A stretch of DNA of 9,542 nucleotides, taken from positions 1 through 9,542 of the forward strand of contig QMPN01000103.1 of the NCBI GenBank assembly GCA_003648575.1, written 5' to 3'. This document shows positions 1 to 7,058 of this stretch, in pieces. Made by a program: the position numbers and the translations under genes. The stretch comes from Bacteroidota bacterium. Its GTDB lineage: Bacteria; Bacteroidota; Bacteroidia; Bacteroidales; B18-G4. Each line of letters starts with the position of its first letter. The first letter of the stretch is position 1. Under the pieces are notes generated by a model, which worked only from the letters and a program-made list of their open reading frames with translations, did not search any database and was not told where the DNA came from.

Positions 1-28
1 CCTTCTTAATCATACCTAAATCCACCAT
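1..28 (-). CDS. Start of a further minus-strand gene (partial)
   Basis: Only nine codons are visible (MVDLGMIKK) before the window edge, so no function can be given. The start is supported by a GGTGG ribosome binding site at 36-40 on the minus strand, 7 nt from the ATG at 26-28. It lies 16 nt beyond the stop of the 467-aa gene, so it probably belongs to the same operon. An in-frame ATG at 11-13 is a weaker alternative start. Confidence 0.5.
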
Positions 29-44
29 CAACAAACCACCTACC

Positions 45-1448
45 CTATTTTTTTTTATCCCTGATTTCCTTAAAACCACGATACAATAACAAAAACCCTA
101 AGAACAACAATATAATAGTAATATATATATCTTCGCTAAACAAGACAGGCCACAACATAAACAACAAACCACTAAACACCTTAAAACGAGTGAATATTAG
201 GAACAGAGCAACCAATAACATGAACATCGACAACAAAGCAGCAGTAGTAACTAAAGGAGTATCCTCCAGGGTAACCTCAATAATACTAGCAACCCCCTCG
301 CTAACCACCAACTCATCATTGCCTCGCAAATCATGAACATAAGAACCATTATAGACTAGAATTATCTCTACTTGGTCAAAATAAATCTTTTTATCTTTCC
401 AATTATATGCTTTAACACCAATTAATATGTTACTATCCTGGGCGAACAAGTTAGTACCATTAAGGTCGCCTTTAATACTAATCTGCGCAGTAATAGGCGT
501 GTTCTTAGGACTAGTATGATTAAACAACGGAACAGTCACATTACTAGTAGGACTATAAGCATAAAACTCATAAAGACGATTATCAGTGTCAGTCTCAAAA
601 GTAACGAATAAATTACCATCATACAACAAATTATTATCCCAACCAACAGGCAAAGGAATATTAAAATCAACAGAACAATTAATATTATTACATACACCAT
701 CGCCCTCAAGAACCAAAAGAACGCCATCAAGGTCTTTAAGAGCATCCTCAACAGACATTATATCGGGCTTGACTTCTTTAAACAACTCAGTAAACTCATA
801 ATCTACATGGTCTACATGATTATGGATGATGGTAGCATTATAGAAACAATGAGCATTAACAGGATAAACACCAGTAGTGTTAGGAACTATAAAATCCTTA
901 TAATACAATCCCTCAAAATAAGGCTTATCAACAGGGAACATAAACTGGTTCTCCATAAAATAAGTCATGTTAGGATATAACACACTAACATAACAAGCAG
1001 CAAAATCAACAGGGTTTTCCCCAATAGACAAATAAGCCTGTAACTTACCATCATCAAAAGGAGCATAATCAGTACCTTTCAAATCCATACTAGGCTGATT
1101 CTTAACACTACCAATCTCATCAACGAACTTAACAAGACCAGGAGGTATTTGGCCAGGAGGAGTATCCGGAGGAGCCGCAACCACTGAACCAACCAATAAC
1201 AAAGGCAACAAAAAAACCGCAGTTAAGACTAACTTGTTAGACTTACTAAACAAATAATTAAATGATAATACTATAACAAAAAAAGACAAAATTATAGTCA
1301 CATAAAGGTTAATATCAAGATAAAATAATAAGTAAATGATAGCAATACCCAAACCAAGATTAACAAGACGCTGCTTATAGAACAAGAACACAACACCCAA
1401 TACTATCAAGAGAAGAAACAACACCATATTAGTATAAAGGAACACCAT
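45..1448 (-). CDS. Multi-span membrane protein with glycosylated ectodomain flanked by similar membrane domains
   Basis: I do not recognise the family. The 467-aa protein has hydrophobic segments at about residues 9-25, 31-45, 48-66 and 73-91, an ectodomain at about 92-400, and further segments at about 402-420, 425-437 and 440-456, ending in a basic tail. The segment at 73-91 ends VGSVVAAPP, which looks like a signal-peptidase site, and a Pro-rich linker follows. The ectodomain carries eight N-x-S/T sequons (N160, N190, N204, N257, N303, N310, N330, N367). Residues 10-70 and 407-467 resemble each other (GLG-type helix, then D-I-x-Y-[VI]-T-I-I-L), suggesting internal duplication. The start has GGTGG 9 nt upstream, inside the end of the previous gene, whose stop is 5 nt away. 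An ATG at codon 8 is a less likely start. It is probably a virion or host-envelope surface protein. Confidence 0.85.
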   Translation of the reverse strand: MVFLYTNMVLFLLLIVLGVVFLFYKQRLVNLGLGIAIIYLLFYLDINLYVTIILSFFVIVLSFNYLFSKSNKLVLTAVFLLPLLLVGSVVAAPPDTPPGQIPPGLVKFVDEIGSVKNQPSMDLKGTDYAPFDDGKLQAYLSIGENPVDFAACYVSVLYPNMTYFMENQFMFPVDKPYFEGLYYKDFIVPNTTGVYPVNAHCFYNATIIHNHVDHVDYEFTELFKEVKPDIMSVEDALKDLDGVLLVLEGDGVCNNINCSVDFNIPLPVGWDNNLLYDGNLFVTFETDTDNRLYEFYAYSPTSNVTVPLFNHTSPKNTPITAQISIKGDLNGTNLFAQDSNILIGVKAYNWKDKKIYFDQVEIILVYNGSYVHDLRGNDELVVSEGVASIIEVTLEDTPLVTTAALLSMFMLLVALFLIFTRFKVFSGLLFMLWPVLFSEDIYITIILLFLGFLLLYRGFKEIRDKKK

Positions 1449-1453
1449 CGTTC

Positions 1454-1762
1454 TTAACCACCACCACGAGCCAAACGAGCCAACACATACAACAAAATAG
1501 CATTAAGCACCAAACCAATACTACTACTAAACCAGACAGGCAACCCAATAATCGTAAGACCACCCAACAACAAAAAATAAGCTATAACATTAGCAGCAAA
1601 AGTAATCATGTCAAGAAAAGAAGGCCCCTCAAGAGTAGGAGGGCCAGGAACATCCTCAGACAAAAAAACATCAGAGTTAGCCATATAAGTACCCAACAGA
1701 CTAATCGTTATGAAGAAGCCAAGATAGAATGCTATAAATGCGTAACCGCCTCCCGTAGTCAT
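1454..1762 (-). CDS. Small three-span membrane protein
   Basis: This 102-aa protein is unrecognised. Predicted membrane segments lie at about residues 7-27, 51-72 and 76-95. Between the first two is a polar, Pro-rich loop (about 30-50, containing VPGPP), and the C-terminus is basic and Gly-rich (ARLARGGG). Ribosome binding is by GGTGA, 7 nt before the ATG and just after the stop of the 788-aa gene, which is 12 nt away. The gap to the next gene is 5 nt, so it is co-transcribed with two large surface proteins. It could be a membrane partner or assembly factor for the particle. A holin-like role is possible, but nothing specific supports it. Confidence 0.8.
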   Translation of the reverse strand: MTTGGGYAFIAFYLGFFITISLLGTYMANSDVFLSEDVPGPPTLEGPSFLDMITFAANVIAYFLLLGGLTIIGLPVWFSSSIGLVLNAILLYVLARLARGGG

Positions 1763-1774
1763 TATTCATTCACC

Positions 1775-4141
1775 TTATGCATTACCACCAAATATGGCTT
1801 TCCTAATAGCAATACCTATGAAAGCAGCCGCTATTATCACCATTATAGGAATAATCCATACAGGCCACAAACCAATAGACGGTATCGCCAATATAACCAT
1901 CGTAATAATAGCAGCGAACATAGCAACAAACGTGCCACCAACACTACCAACAATAGCCAAACTAATAACTATGAACAAGCCGAGAACGAACTTACTCGCT
2001 TGAGACTTAAAACCCACATTATCTATGAATACTTGCATAGAATCAGTAACGAAATCACCCTCGATAAATTGTGAACCAAGAATAATACCATTAATCTCAT
2101 CAAGAGTAAGATGAGGAGTGTTAGTATCATAAACAAAAGTAACTTGATGAGGAGCCTCATAATAACTAGTGCCAAGAACAGCATCAGTACCAAACATCAA
2201 ACTAGTATAAGAACCAAAATCATCAGCAACAGGCCAATAAACAGCCTTAGCCTCAACAGCACCAGGAGCAACACTACCAAAAGCAAGATAAGTAGGGAAC
2301 GACGATAAAGTAGTCTGATAAGAATAAGTGATGAAATCAACATAAGTCAATAGGTCAGATGATGAATAAGAATTATACCTAGTATAACCAACACCACCAA
2401 TAGAAGAACCAAACGACAAATCATAAACAAAAACATTACCGAACTGGTCAGACATACTAATAGTAACAACATCACTATCAAAATCAATATCCCCATCCAT
2501 ACTAAAAATGTTTGTTGTATAAAGATTAGAAGAATTACCGATAATAGTACCATTAGGCAAACTAATATTCAATGAATTACTAGAGAAATCCATGTCGAAC
2601 AACAACTGAAAAATCAAGTTATCACTAGCATCATAAACAGACCAACTACTAGCATAAAGACCAGGGCCGGGAGGAGTCTCATAACCCCAACCCATACTAG
2701 TAGACACTTGAACACGGTCAGTAGTACCAACAGGAATATCAGCCTGGTCAATCTTAGTAGGCCACAAACAAGTAGACTGATTAATCAACAACAAACCATC
2801 AGTACCAAAAGGAGCAAAAGGAGAACTACTAGTAAGATTATAGATGTTAGGACAATAATCATTACTAATAAACACCATGTTAGAAGCATCATTAAAGTTA
2901 AGACTATCAAAATAACTAGTATTACCACCACTAGACTCCTCACCAACTTGTTGAGCATAAAACACAGAACCACCCTCGGCATCCTGCATCGACAAACGGA
3001 AAACAAAATTATCACCATCCTCATCAAGACCTAAGAACTCATGAAAATAAACAGGAGCAGTATTACCACCAGGAACAACAGAAATAGTAGTTAAAACCAT
3101 CTCAGCAGTAGAATTAAACAAGTTAGTTACCTGAATAGGATAATCACCAGACCAATACTCCATCAACTGAATATCACCCCAAGTATTATACAATCCAGTA
3201 AGACTACTATTAGCCGACAAAGAATAATCATTAACAGTAGGGTTAAGGTCATCAACAAAATTACAATAAGCATACTTGCCAGTAGCAGTATTAATACCAA
3301 AGATGTCACTATCACCATTATAAGTTATAGCCCGAAAATTATTGCAGCCAAGAGTAGTAACCAAATAACCACTACCAGGATAACCAGTAAAACTAACCTT
3401 CTTACCAGCAGCAGTAATTCCCTTAAGATTATCAGACTGCATATTAAGAGCAACAACACCAACAGCACCTAACAAAGTAGAATTATACGAGCCACCATCA
3501 ATGTGCAAAGAATAAGTATTACTAGAACCACTAGTAACGGCATCATCATCATCAATACGCCAATTATAATCACCAAAATTACTAGTACCAGTATGGATAA
3601 CACTCTCATTAGAGTTATCACCACGCTTAACACGATTAACAGTAGGGATATTAGTAGTATAATAAAAATAAGTATCATCCATATAAGGGCGCAAATAACA
3701 AGTATGACCAGCACCAGGATTAACATCAGTACATGACTTCCAAATACCAGAAGTTATAGAACCAATATTACTGATATCAGCATAACGAACACGACTAGAA
3801 TAAGTAGTATATCCACCACCAGAAGTAATATCAACCGTATTATAATAAATCAAGTCATTGCGCTCATCCAACAAGACATTACCAGGATAATAAACCCTAC
3901 AAGAAGCACCAGACTTAACACCAACACCAGGCAAAGTAGTTAATACGAGATTATCAGATACCCGGCGAATAGTAACTGTATTATCACAATCATCAGCGAC
4001 CACAAAAGCATACAAGCCACCACTAAAGAAAGCAACATCCGCTAACGACTCATTAGTCACTAGAGTAGCCGATACTTGCGGTTCAGCAAATACAAAAGGC
4101 AACACCAACAGCATGATTACTAAAAATATTGTTAGTTTCAT
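1775..4141 (-). CDS. Large secreted spike-like surface protein with C-terminal membrane anchor
   Basis: The 788-aa protein opens with a signal peptide (about 1-19, cleavage expected after VFA). A long Ser/Asn/Thr/Tyr/Gly-rich, beta-type ectodomain follows, and the C-terminus has three hydrophobic helices at about 719-737, 738-758 and 762-780. Residues 20-300 read like repeated beta strands, possibly a propeller, but I see no clear blade signature. An acidic DEDGD at 373-377 could bind a cation. All eight cysteines (52, 81, 137, 148, 266, 293, 430, 458) lie in the first 460 residues, an even number that fits disulfides. Many N-x-S/T sequons are present. The ATG overlaps the previous stop as ATGA, so translation is coupled. 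It is a candidate receptor-binding spike of an enveloped particle; a cell-surface adhesin is the alternative. Confidence 0.88.
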   Translation of the reverse strand: MKLTIFLVIMLLVLPFVFAEPQVSATLVTNESLADVAFFSGGLYAFVVADDCDNTVTIRRVSDNLVLTTLPGVGVKSGASCRVYYPGNVLLDERNDLIYYNTVDITSGGGYTTYSSRVRYADISNIGSITSGIWKSCTDVNPGAGHTCYLRPYMDDTYFYYTTNIPTVNRVKRGDNSNESVIHTGTSNFGDYNWRIDDDDAVTSGSSNTYSLHIDGGSYNSTLLGAVGVVALNMQSDNLKGITAAGKKVSFTGYPGSGYLVTTLGCNNFRAITYNGDSDIFGINTATGKYAYCNFVDDLNPTVNDYSLSANSSLTGLYNTWGDIQLMEYWSGDYPIQVTNLFNSTAEMVLTTISVVPGGNTAPVYFHEFLGLDEDGDNFVFRLSMQDAEGGSVFYAQQVGEESSGGNTSYFDSLNFNDASNMVFISNDYCPNIYNLTSSSPFAPFGTDGLLLINQSTCLWPTKIDQADIPVGTTDRVQVSTSMGWGYETPPGPGLYASSWSVYDASDNLIFQLLFDMDFSSNSLNISLPNGTIIGNSSNLYTTNIFSMDGDIDFDSDVVTISMSDQFGNVFVYDLSFGSSIGGVGYTRYNSYSSSDLLTYVDFITYSYQTTLSSFPTYLAFGSVAPGAVEAKAVYWPVADDFGSYTSLMFGTDAVLGTSYYEAPHQVTFVYDTNTPHLTLDEINGIILGSQFIEGDFVTDSMQVFIDNVGFKSQASKFVLGLFIVISLAIVGSVGGTFVAMFAAIITMVILAIPSIGLWPVWIIPIMVIIAAAFIGIAIRKAIFGGNA

Positions 4142-4344
4142 TCTTCATACCTTATTCTGTGCGTTATATATAATATGACTGTTACTGTAAACATGATTAG
4201 AACTAAAAGCGCTAATGCTGATACCACACCAGTAAGATTAGCCTCCGTAATCAAATAAGACATAACGGCTACGGCTACAAGACTAACTATTGATATAACG
4301 AATATTTCGATGAAATCAACTATACTGATTATGTTTTTAGTCAT
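4138..4344 (-). CDS. Two-helix hydrophobic protein, paralogue of the 65-aa coat-like protein
   Basis: This 68-aa protein has two membrane helices (about 13-32 and 39-60), a short polar turn and a basic/acidic tail. It aligns along its length with the product of 4678-4875: FIEIFVISIVSLVAVAV against FIELFVMAVVAVALLPV, followed by matching second helices. I chose the ATG at 4342-4344 because it forms an ATGA overlap with the preceding stop, and the alignment to the paralogue then starts at the same point. A start seven codons upstream at 4365 would give 75 aa and a 25-nt overlap. Paired small two-helix coat proteins are known from spindle-shaped archaeal viruses (for example VP1/VP3 of fuselloviruses). 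By analogy this could be a minor coat protein, but a pilin-like subunit is also possible. Confidence 0.8.
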   Translation of the reverse strand: MTKNIISIVDFIEIFVISIVSLVAVAVMSYLITEANLTGVVSALALLVLIMFTVTVILYITHRIRYEE

Positions 4345-4604
4345 AGTATCCACATCCTTCGACAATCATCAACTTCCTTATTAGGACAGTCATCATAACA
4401 AACAGTCCTACCATCCTTAACAACCCCTGCCTCATAACCTAACGACTCACAATCATCAGTCATCGGCAACGGCTTCGCCAAATCATAAATCATGTATGAT
4501 GATAACAACACTATAAATGATATCGCAAACAAAGCAACAATCTTCATGTTACGCCGTCGGCGAGTAACCATATCTTCCTGTTCCATTAATAAATCATCCA
4601 CCAT
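4341..4604 (-). CDS. Small single-span protein with four-Cys extracellular domain
   Basis: This 87-aa protein is unrecognised. An acidic N-terminus and an Arg cluster (RRRR at 15-18) precede one membrane helix at about 21-40, giving inside-N topology by the positive-inside rule. The outer part has four cysteines (52, 69, 73, 81), enough for two disulfides. Its start has GGTGAG upstream with 8-10 nt spacing, and its stop overlaps the next ATG as ATGA. It sits between the two paralogous two-helix genes, which suggests a structural or assembly role alongside them. It is the first gene after the GC-rich hairpin at 4631-4659, so it may be expressed at a lower level than the 65-aa gene. Confidence 0.78.
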   Translation of the reverse strand: MVDDLLMEQEDMVTRRRRNMKIVALFAISFIVLLSSYMIYDLAKPLPMTDDCESLGYEAGVVKDGRTVCYDDCPNKEVDDCRRMWIL

Positions 4605-4630
4605 TTACTACTCACCATAAATAATTATGC

Positions 4631-4659
4631 CCCCCGAGGACGATTAAGCCACTCGGGGG
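4631..4659 (-). promoter_or_regulatory. GC-rich hairpin between coat-like gene and downstream operon
   Basis: A perfect 8-bp stem (CCCCCGAG at 4631-4638 with CTCGGGGG at 4652-4659) encloses a 13-nt loop. It is the most GC-rich spot in an AT-rich window. On the minus strand it comes directly after a seven-T tract that follows the 65-aa gene, and about 27 nt before the start of the 87-aa gene. It could protect the 3' end of the upstream transcript or lower read-through into the downstream genes. It is not a bacterial-type terminator in either direction, since the T-tract precedes the stem. Confidence 0.6.
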
Positions 4660-4666
4660 AAAAAAA
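4660..4666 (-). terminator. T7 tract after the coat-like gene
   Basis: Seven consecutive T residues on the minus strand lie 11 nt after the stop of the 65-aa gene. Archaeal RNA polymerase terminates at such tracts without needing a hairpin. The downstream genes have no obvious promoter of their own, so termination is probably partial. Confidence 0.5.
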
Positions 4667-4677
4667 GTATTCCTGCC

Positions 4678-4875
4678 TTACTTGCCACGCTTAACAGCGT
4701 ATGCGAATGCCACGATAAGGACAATCACATAAAGCACCGGAATTAGGTAAAGCAACGCAGTGATAGCCGCTGATTGATTAATAACGGCATCATTGATGAA
4801 GCTAACCAAGACCGGGAGCAGGGCAACGGCTACAACAGCCATAACGAACAGTTCAATAAATTTGTCCATGCCCAT
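4678..4875 (-). CDS. Candidate major coat (or pilin-like) protein, two membrane helices
   Basis: This 65-aa, almost wholly hydrophobic protein consists of a short N-terminus with charged residues, helix 1 (about 6-26), a polar turn (NDAVINQ), helix 2 (about 38-59) and a basic tail (KRGK). Length and two-helix design match major coat proteins of spindle-shaped archaeal viruses, and also conjugative VirB2-like pilins. It is a paralogue of 4138-4344. High expression is implied by the strongest ribosome binding site in the window (AGGAGGG at 4886-4892, 10 nt from the ATG), T7 tracts on both sides that make it nearly monocistronic, and codons unlike the T-ending style of its neighbours (GGC, CTC, CTG, GTC and CGT appear). 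There is no signal peptide. The coat role is inference; the gene itself is secure. Confidence 0.85.
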   Translation of the reverse strand: MGMDKFIELFVMAVVAVALLPVLVSFINDAVINQSAAITALLYLIPVLYVIVLIVAFAYAVKRGK

Positions 4876-4885
4876 TTTTACTTAT

Positions 4886-4892
4886 CCCTCCT
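4886..4892 (-). promoter_or_regulatory. Strong ribosome binding site of the coat-like gene
   Basis: AGGAGGG on the minus strand lies 10 nt upstream of the ATG at 4873-4875. This is longer than the GGTGA/GGTGG sites used by the other minus-strand genes. It favours the first ATG over the in-frame ATG two codons later. Confidence 0.7.
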
Positions 4893-4923
4893 GATTTTTT
4901 TTGTGTCAAAATAAATGACTATG

Positions 4924-4930
4924 AAAAAAA
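4924..4930 (-). terminator. T7 tract after the beta-helix gene
   Basis: Seven T residues follow immediately after the TAG stop of the 682-aa gene on the minus strand. This fits archaeal T-tract termination and would separate that gene from the coat-like gene. An AT-rich stretch at 4905-4916 could hold the coat-gene promoter, but its spacing to the ribosome binding site is poor. Confidence 0.5.
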
Positions 4931-6979
4931 CTAAAATATCACCATCAATAAAACAGCAACTAATATTAACACAACCATCACCGCAGCAAAATACTTAGCC
5001 TTATTAGTCACTTCCGAATTAGGAGCGACAGCAACCAATAATACCACAAAAATCATTATCATTACTAACAAACCCATTATGACAGAAGAAGAAAAATTCT
5101 CTCCTGGCTTAGGCGGCTCAACATACTTCATCGTAAAGTTCTTCTTAGTAGTAGAGTTAGCCTCGTCACAAGATATATACCACTCATGAGATAAATCATC
5201 ATCATTGATTGATTCAAGATAAGAAATATTTAGTAAACCACCAGAGCCATTACCAAAAGCCCCCCAGTTCTTCTCAACATCATCAATCATCAACAAACAA
5301 ACATTCTCATAAGACAAATTAACAGCACTAAAAGCAAATACTGTACTATAAGAAGTCAATACAGCATCATCAGCCGGAGTAATAAGAGAAACAACAGGAT
5401 TAAGAGGAGGAGGCAAAGGAGCAGTATATTCTGTTAATGGCAAGTAATCAGTAAAGCTACCAAAAGTATATGATGAATCACAGAACCCATCTTCATCAGT
5501 GTCAGTACAGCCATCACTATAACCGCCACCACTAGCAGTACCATGATAATTACCGCCAATACTAGGGCCACCAACAACATTAGTTCCCGAAGCTTCTGAG
5601 GTGTTCCAATCAGTAGTGAACGTGCCAGTACCAGAGATATCATATAGGTTAGTGCTGTTAAACAAATTATTATAGATGACTCCGACACCCATACCACAAT
5701 AGGAACCACCACCACTAATATCAAGACAAGATAAGCTATAACCACTACCACTAACACGATTATTATAAATCTTAAAATCACTAAACGCACCACTAGATTC
5801 CCACAAGTCAATACCACTATAACCAGTATTTGTTATGTTATTATCATGAATCTCCCAATCACTAGAAGCACCATACATCAACACACCATAAGGACAATTA
5901 CTAATAGTGTTATAACGAACATAACTAGTAGAAGTAGAAAACACCCCACTAGTATCGAGAGCAGCCGCAAAACCACCAGAACAATCACTAACAGTATTAT
6001 ACTCAAAAGTAAATGAGTTGCTTAAACCAACATGAACAACAGCATAAGAATCTGAGAAATCATCAAATAAACAATTCTTAATAGTCACGTTGTCAGCATC
6101 AAAACTAGCAGCACCAGTAGTACCAGTGCTTGTTATAGTGTATCCTTGACAATCAAGCGTTACGTCATCAGTAAAACCATCAAAACAATAACTACCACTC
6201 CCTGCATTAATGTTTTGTTCTAAGGTATAGGTTTCTCCTGCTGACCATCCACTATTTTTACAAGCAGTAATGCTGCCATTAAACGGCGGTACTGGTGGGG
6301 GTTGAACGAGCGTTAATGGATAATTATCATCAAATGCGTCAATATTGTATGTTGAATCGCAGAAACTATTATTATCTGAATTGGAACAAGTATCACTAAA
6401 GCCACCGTTATAATAATTAGTCCAATAATTACCGCCTATTTGTTCACGTCCAACAATGTTAGTAGCAGTATAAGTGGTTATCCAGAAACGATAATTATAC
6501 ACCGCACCCCCATCATAAATATTAAGGTCATTAGTGTTATTAAAAAAATTATTGTATATTTGGTGGTATACGCCATCATTTTGTGAATTGGTATCAGAAC
6601 TAATTGCGTTATCATTATTCGTTAAGTGATTATTATTTATAGTAACATTCTCGGTGGTGGTTTCTATTCCAGCACCAGAAAAATATATTGCGTTAGTAAA
6701 CCCATCAATACGACAATTAGTTAAAGAAGAATCATTCATTCCAGCCAAGAAATCTACACCATTAACGCCCGATGAAGTATTAATAGTATATCCTTGACAA
6801 TCAATGTAGACATCGGTTGCGTTGATTATCAAACAACTACTAGATGTACTGATATTACTTGTTAGTGTGTATGTGTCGCTGCTGCTGAATGTTTGGCAGC
6901 TAGAAAAGTTTGTTGCTATTGCTGTTGGCATTACTAGGATGAATAGTATTATCGTCAGTAATAGCAGTTTCTTGTCCAT
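4931..6979 (-). CDS. Secreted tandem beta-helix protein with C-terminal membrane hairpin
   Basis: The 682-aa protein has a signal peptide (about 1-22). Two right-handed parallel beta-helix units of the NosD/PbH1 type follow: unit 1 at about 28-225 and unit 2 at about 240-517. Each unit opens with a Cys, TYTL and DCQGYTI (60-66; 276-282). Each closes with TN[IV]VGxxxIGGNY (173-185; 466-478) and an acidic, Cys-bearing Gly/Asp loop (DTDEDGFCD at 493-501, resembling calcium-binding loops). A Pro-rich linker, an Ig-like domain (about 526-620) and two membrane helices (about 632-652, 662-682) complete it. Such folds often bind or cut polysaccharide, and I see no established catalytic triad. It is probably a host-binding fibre or adhesin. 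No ribosome binding site precedes the ATG, which fits a leaderless transcript. Confidence 0.9.
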   Translation of the reverse strand: MDKKLLLLTIILFILVMPTAIATNFSSCQTFSSSDTYTLTSNISTSSSCLIINATDVYIDCQGYTINTSSGVNGVDFLAGMNDSSLTNCRIDGFTNAIYFSGAGIETTTENVTINNNHLTNNDNAISSDTNSQNDGVYHQIYNNFFNNTNDLNIYDGGAVYNYRFWITTYTATNIVGREQIGGNYWTNYYNGGFSDTCSNSDNNSFCDSTYNIDAFDDNYPLTLVQPPPVPPFNGSITACKNSGWSAGETYTLEQNINAGSGSYCFDGFTDDVTLDCQGYTITSTGTTGAASFDADNVTIKNCLFDDFSDSYAVVHVGLSNSFTFEYNTVSDCSGGFAAALDTSGVFSTSTSYVRYNTISNCPYGVLMYGASSDWEIHDNNITNTGYSGIDLWESSGAFSDFKIYNNRVSGSGYSLSCLDISGGGSYCGMGVGVIYNNLFNSTNLYDISGTGTFTTDWNTSEASGTNVVGGPSIGGNYHGTASGGGYSDGCTDTDEDGFCDSSYTFGSFTDYLPLTEYTAPLPPPLNPVVSLITPADDAVLTSYSTVFAFSAVNLSYENVCLLMIDDVEKNWGAFGNGSGGLLNISYLESINDDDLSHEWYISCDEANSTTKKNFTMKYVEPPKPGENFSSSVIMGLLVMIMIFVVLLVAVAPNSEVTNKAKYFAAVMVVLILVAVLLMVIF

Positions 6980-7001
6980 TATCGTCAGTTAATAAACTAT
7001 A

Positions 7002-7014
7002 TGATTTAAATAAT
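7002..7014 (-). promoter_or_regulatory. TATA-like element for a leaderless minus-strand transcript
   Basis: On the minus strand TTATTTAAATCAT is centred about 29 nt before the A of the ATG at 6977-6979. Archaeal TATA boxes lie about 26-27 nt upstream of transcription start, so transcription would begin at or next to the start codon. The lack of any GGAG/GGTGA ahead of this gene fits. A purine-rich GGAAA just upstream could serve as the BRE. Confidence 0.45.
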
Positions 7015-7038
7015 TTCCTAATAGGGTATATTAATAAG

Positions 7039-7058
7039 TATATGTTCTAGAGTATATA
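7039..7058. promoter_or_regulatory. Imperfect inverted repeat overlapping the promoter
   Basis: A 20-nt AT-rich imperfect palindrome centred on CTAG pairs at 8 of 10 positions (mismatches at 7044/7053 and 7045/7052). It overlaps the left end of the plus-strand TATA element and sits between the divergent transcription units, which suits an operator. AT-rich palindromes arise easily by chance. Confidence 0.35.

Noticed and set aside
536..751. Long open frames antisense to or shifted from the large minus-strand genes (for example 536-751, 2347-2553, 2708-3034, 3469-3726, 5434-5817)
   Set aside because: Their translations are monotonous Leu/Ile/Val or Asn/Thr/Ser strings that follow from codon bias in the true gene. 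They lie wholly inside well-supported genes.
4631..4666. Plus-strand intrinsic terminator (hairpin followed by A7)
   Set aside because: On the plus strand the stem is followed by A residues, not T, and no plus-strand gene lies upstream.
487..5960. Excess of ACTAGT hexamers in the minus-strand block
   Set aside because: Roughly ten copies were seen, but ACT AGT encodes Thr-Ser in a block with strong ACT and AGT preference, so codon bias explains them.
4931..6979. Assigning the beta-helix protein as NosD (nitrous oxide reductase accessory)
   Set aside because: The match is to the generic PbH1 repeat and its closing motif. The tandem units, membrane hairpin and neighbours do not fit a denitrification gene.
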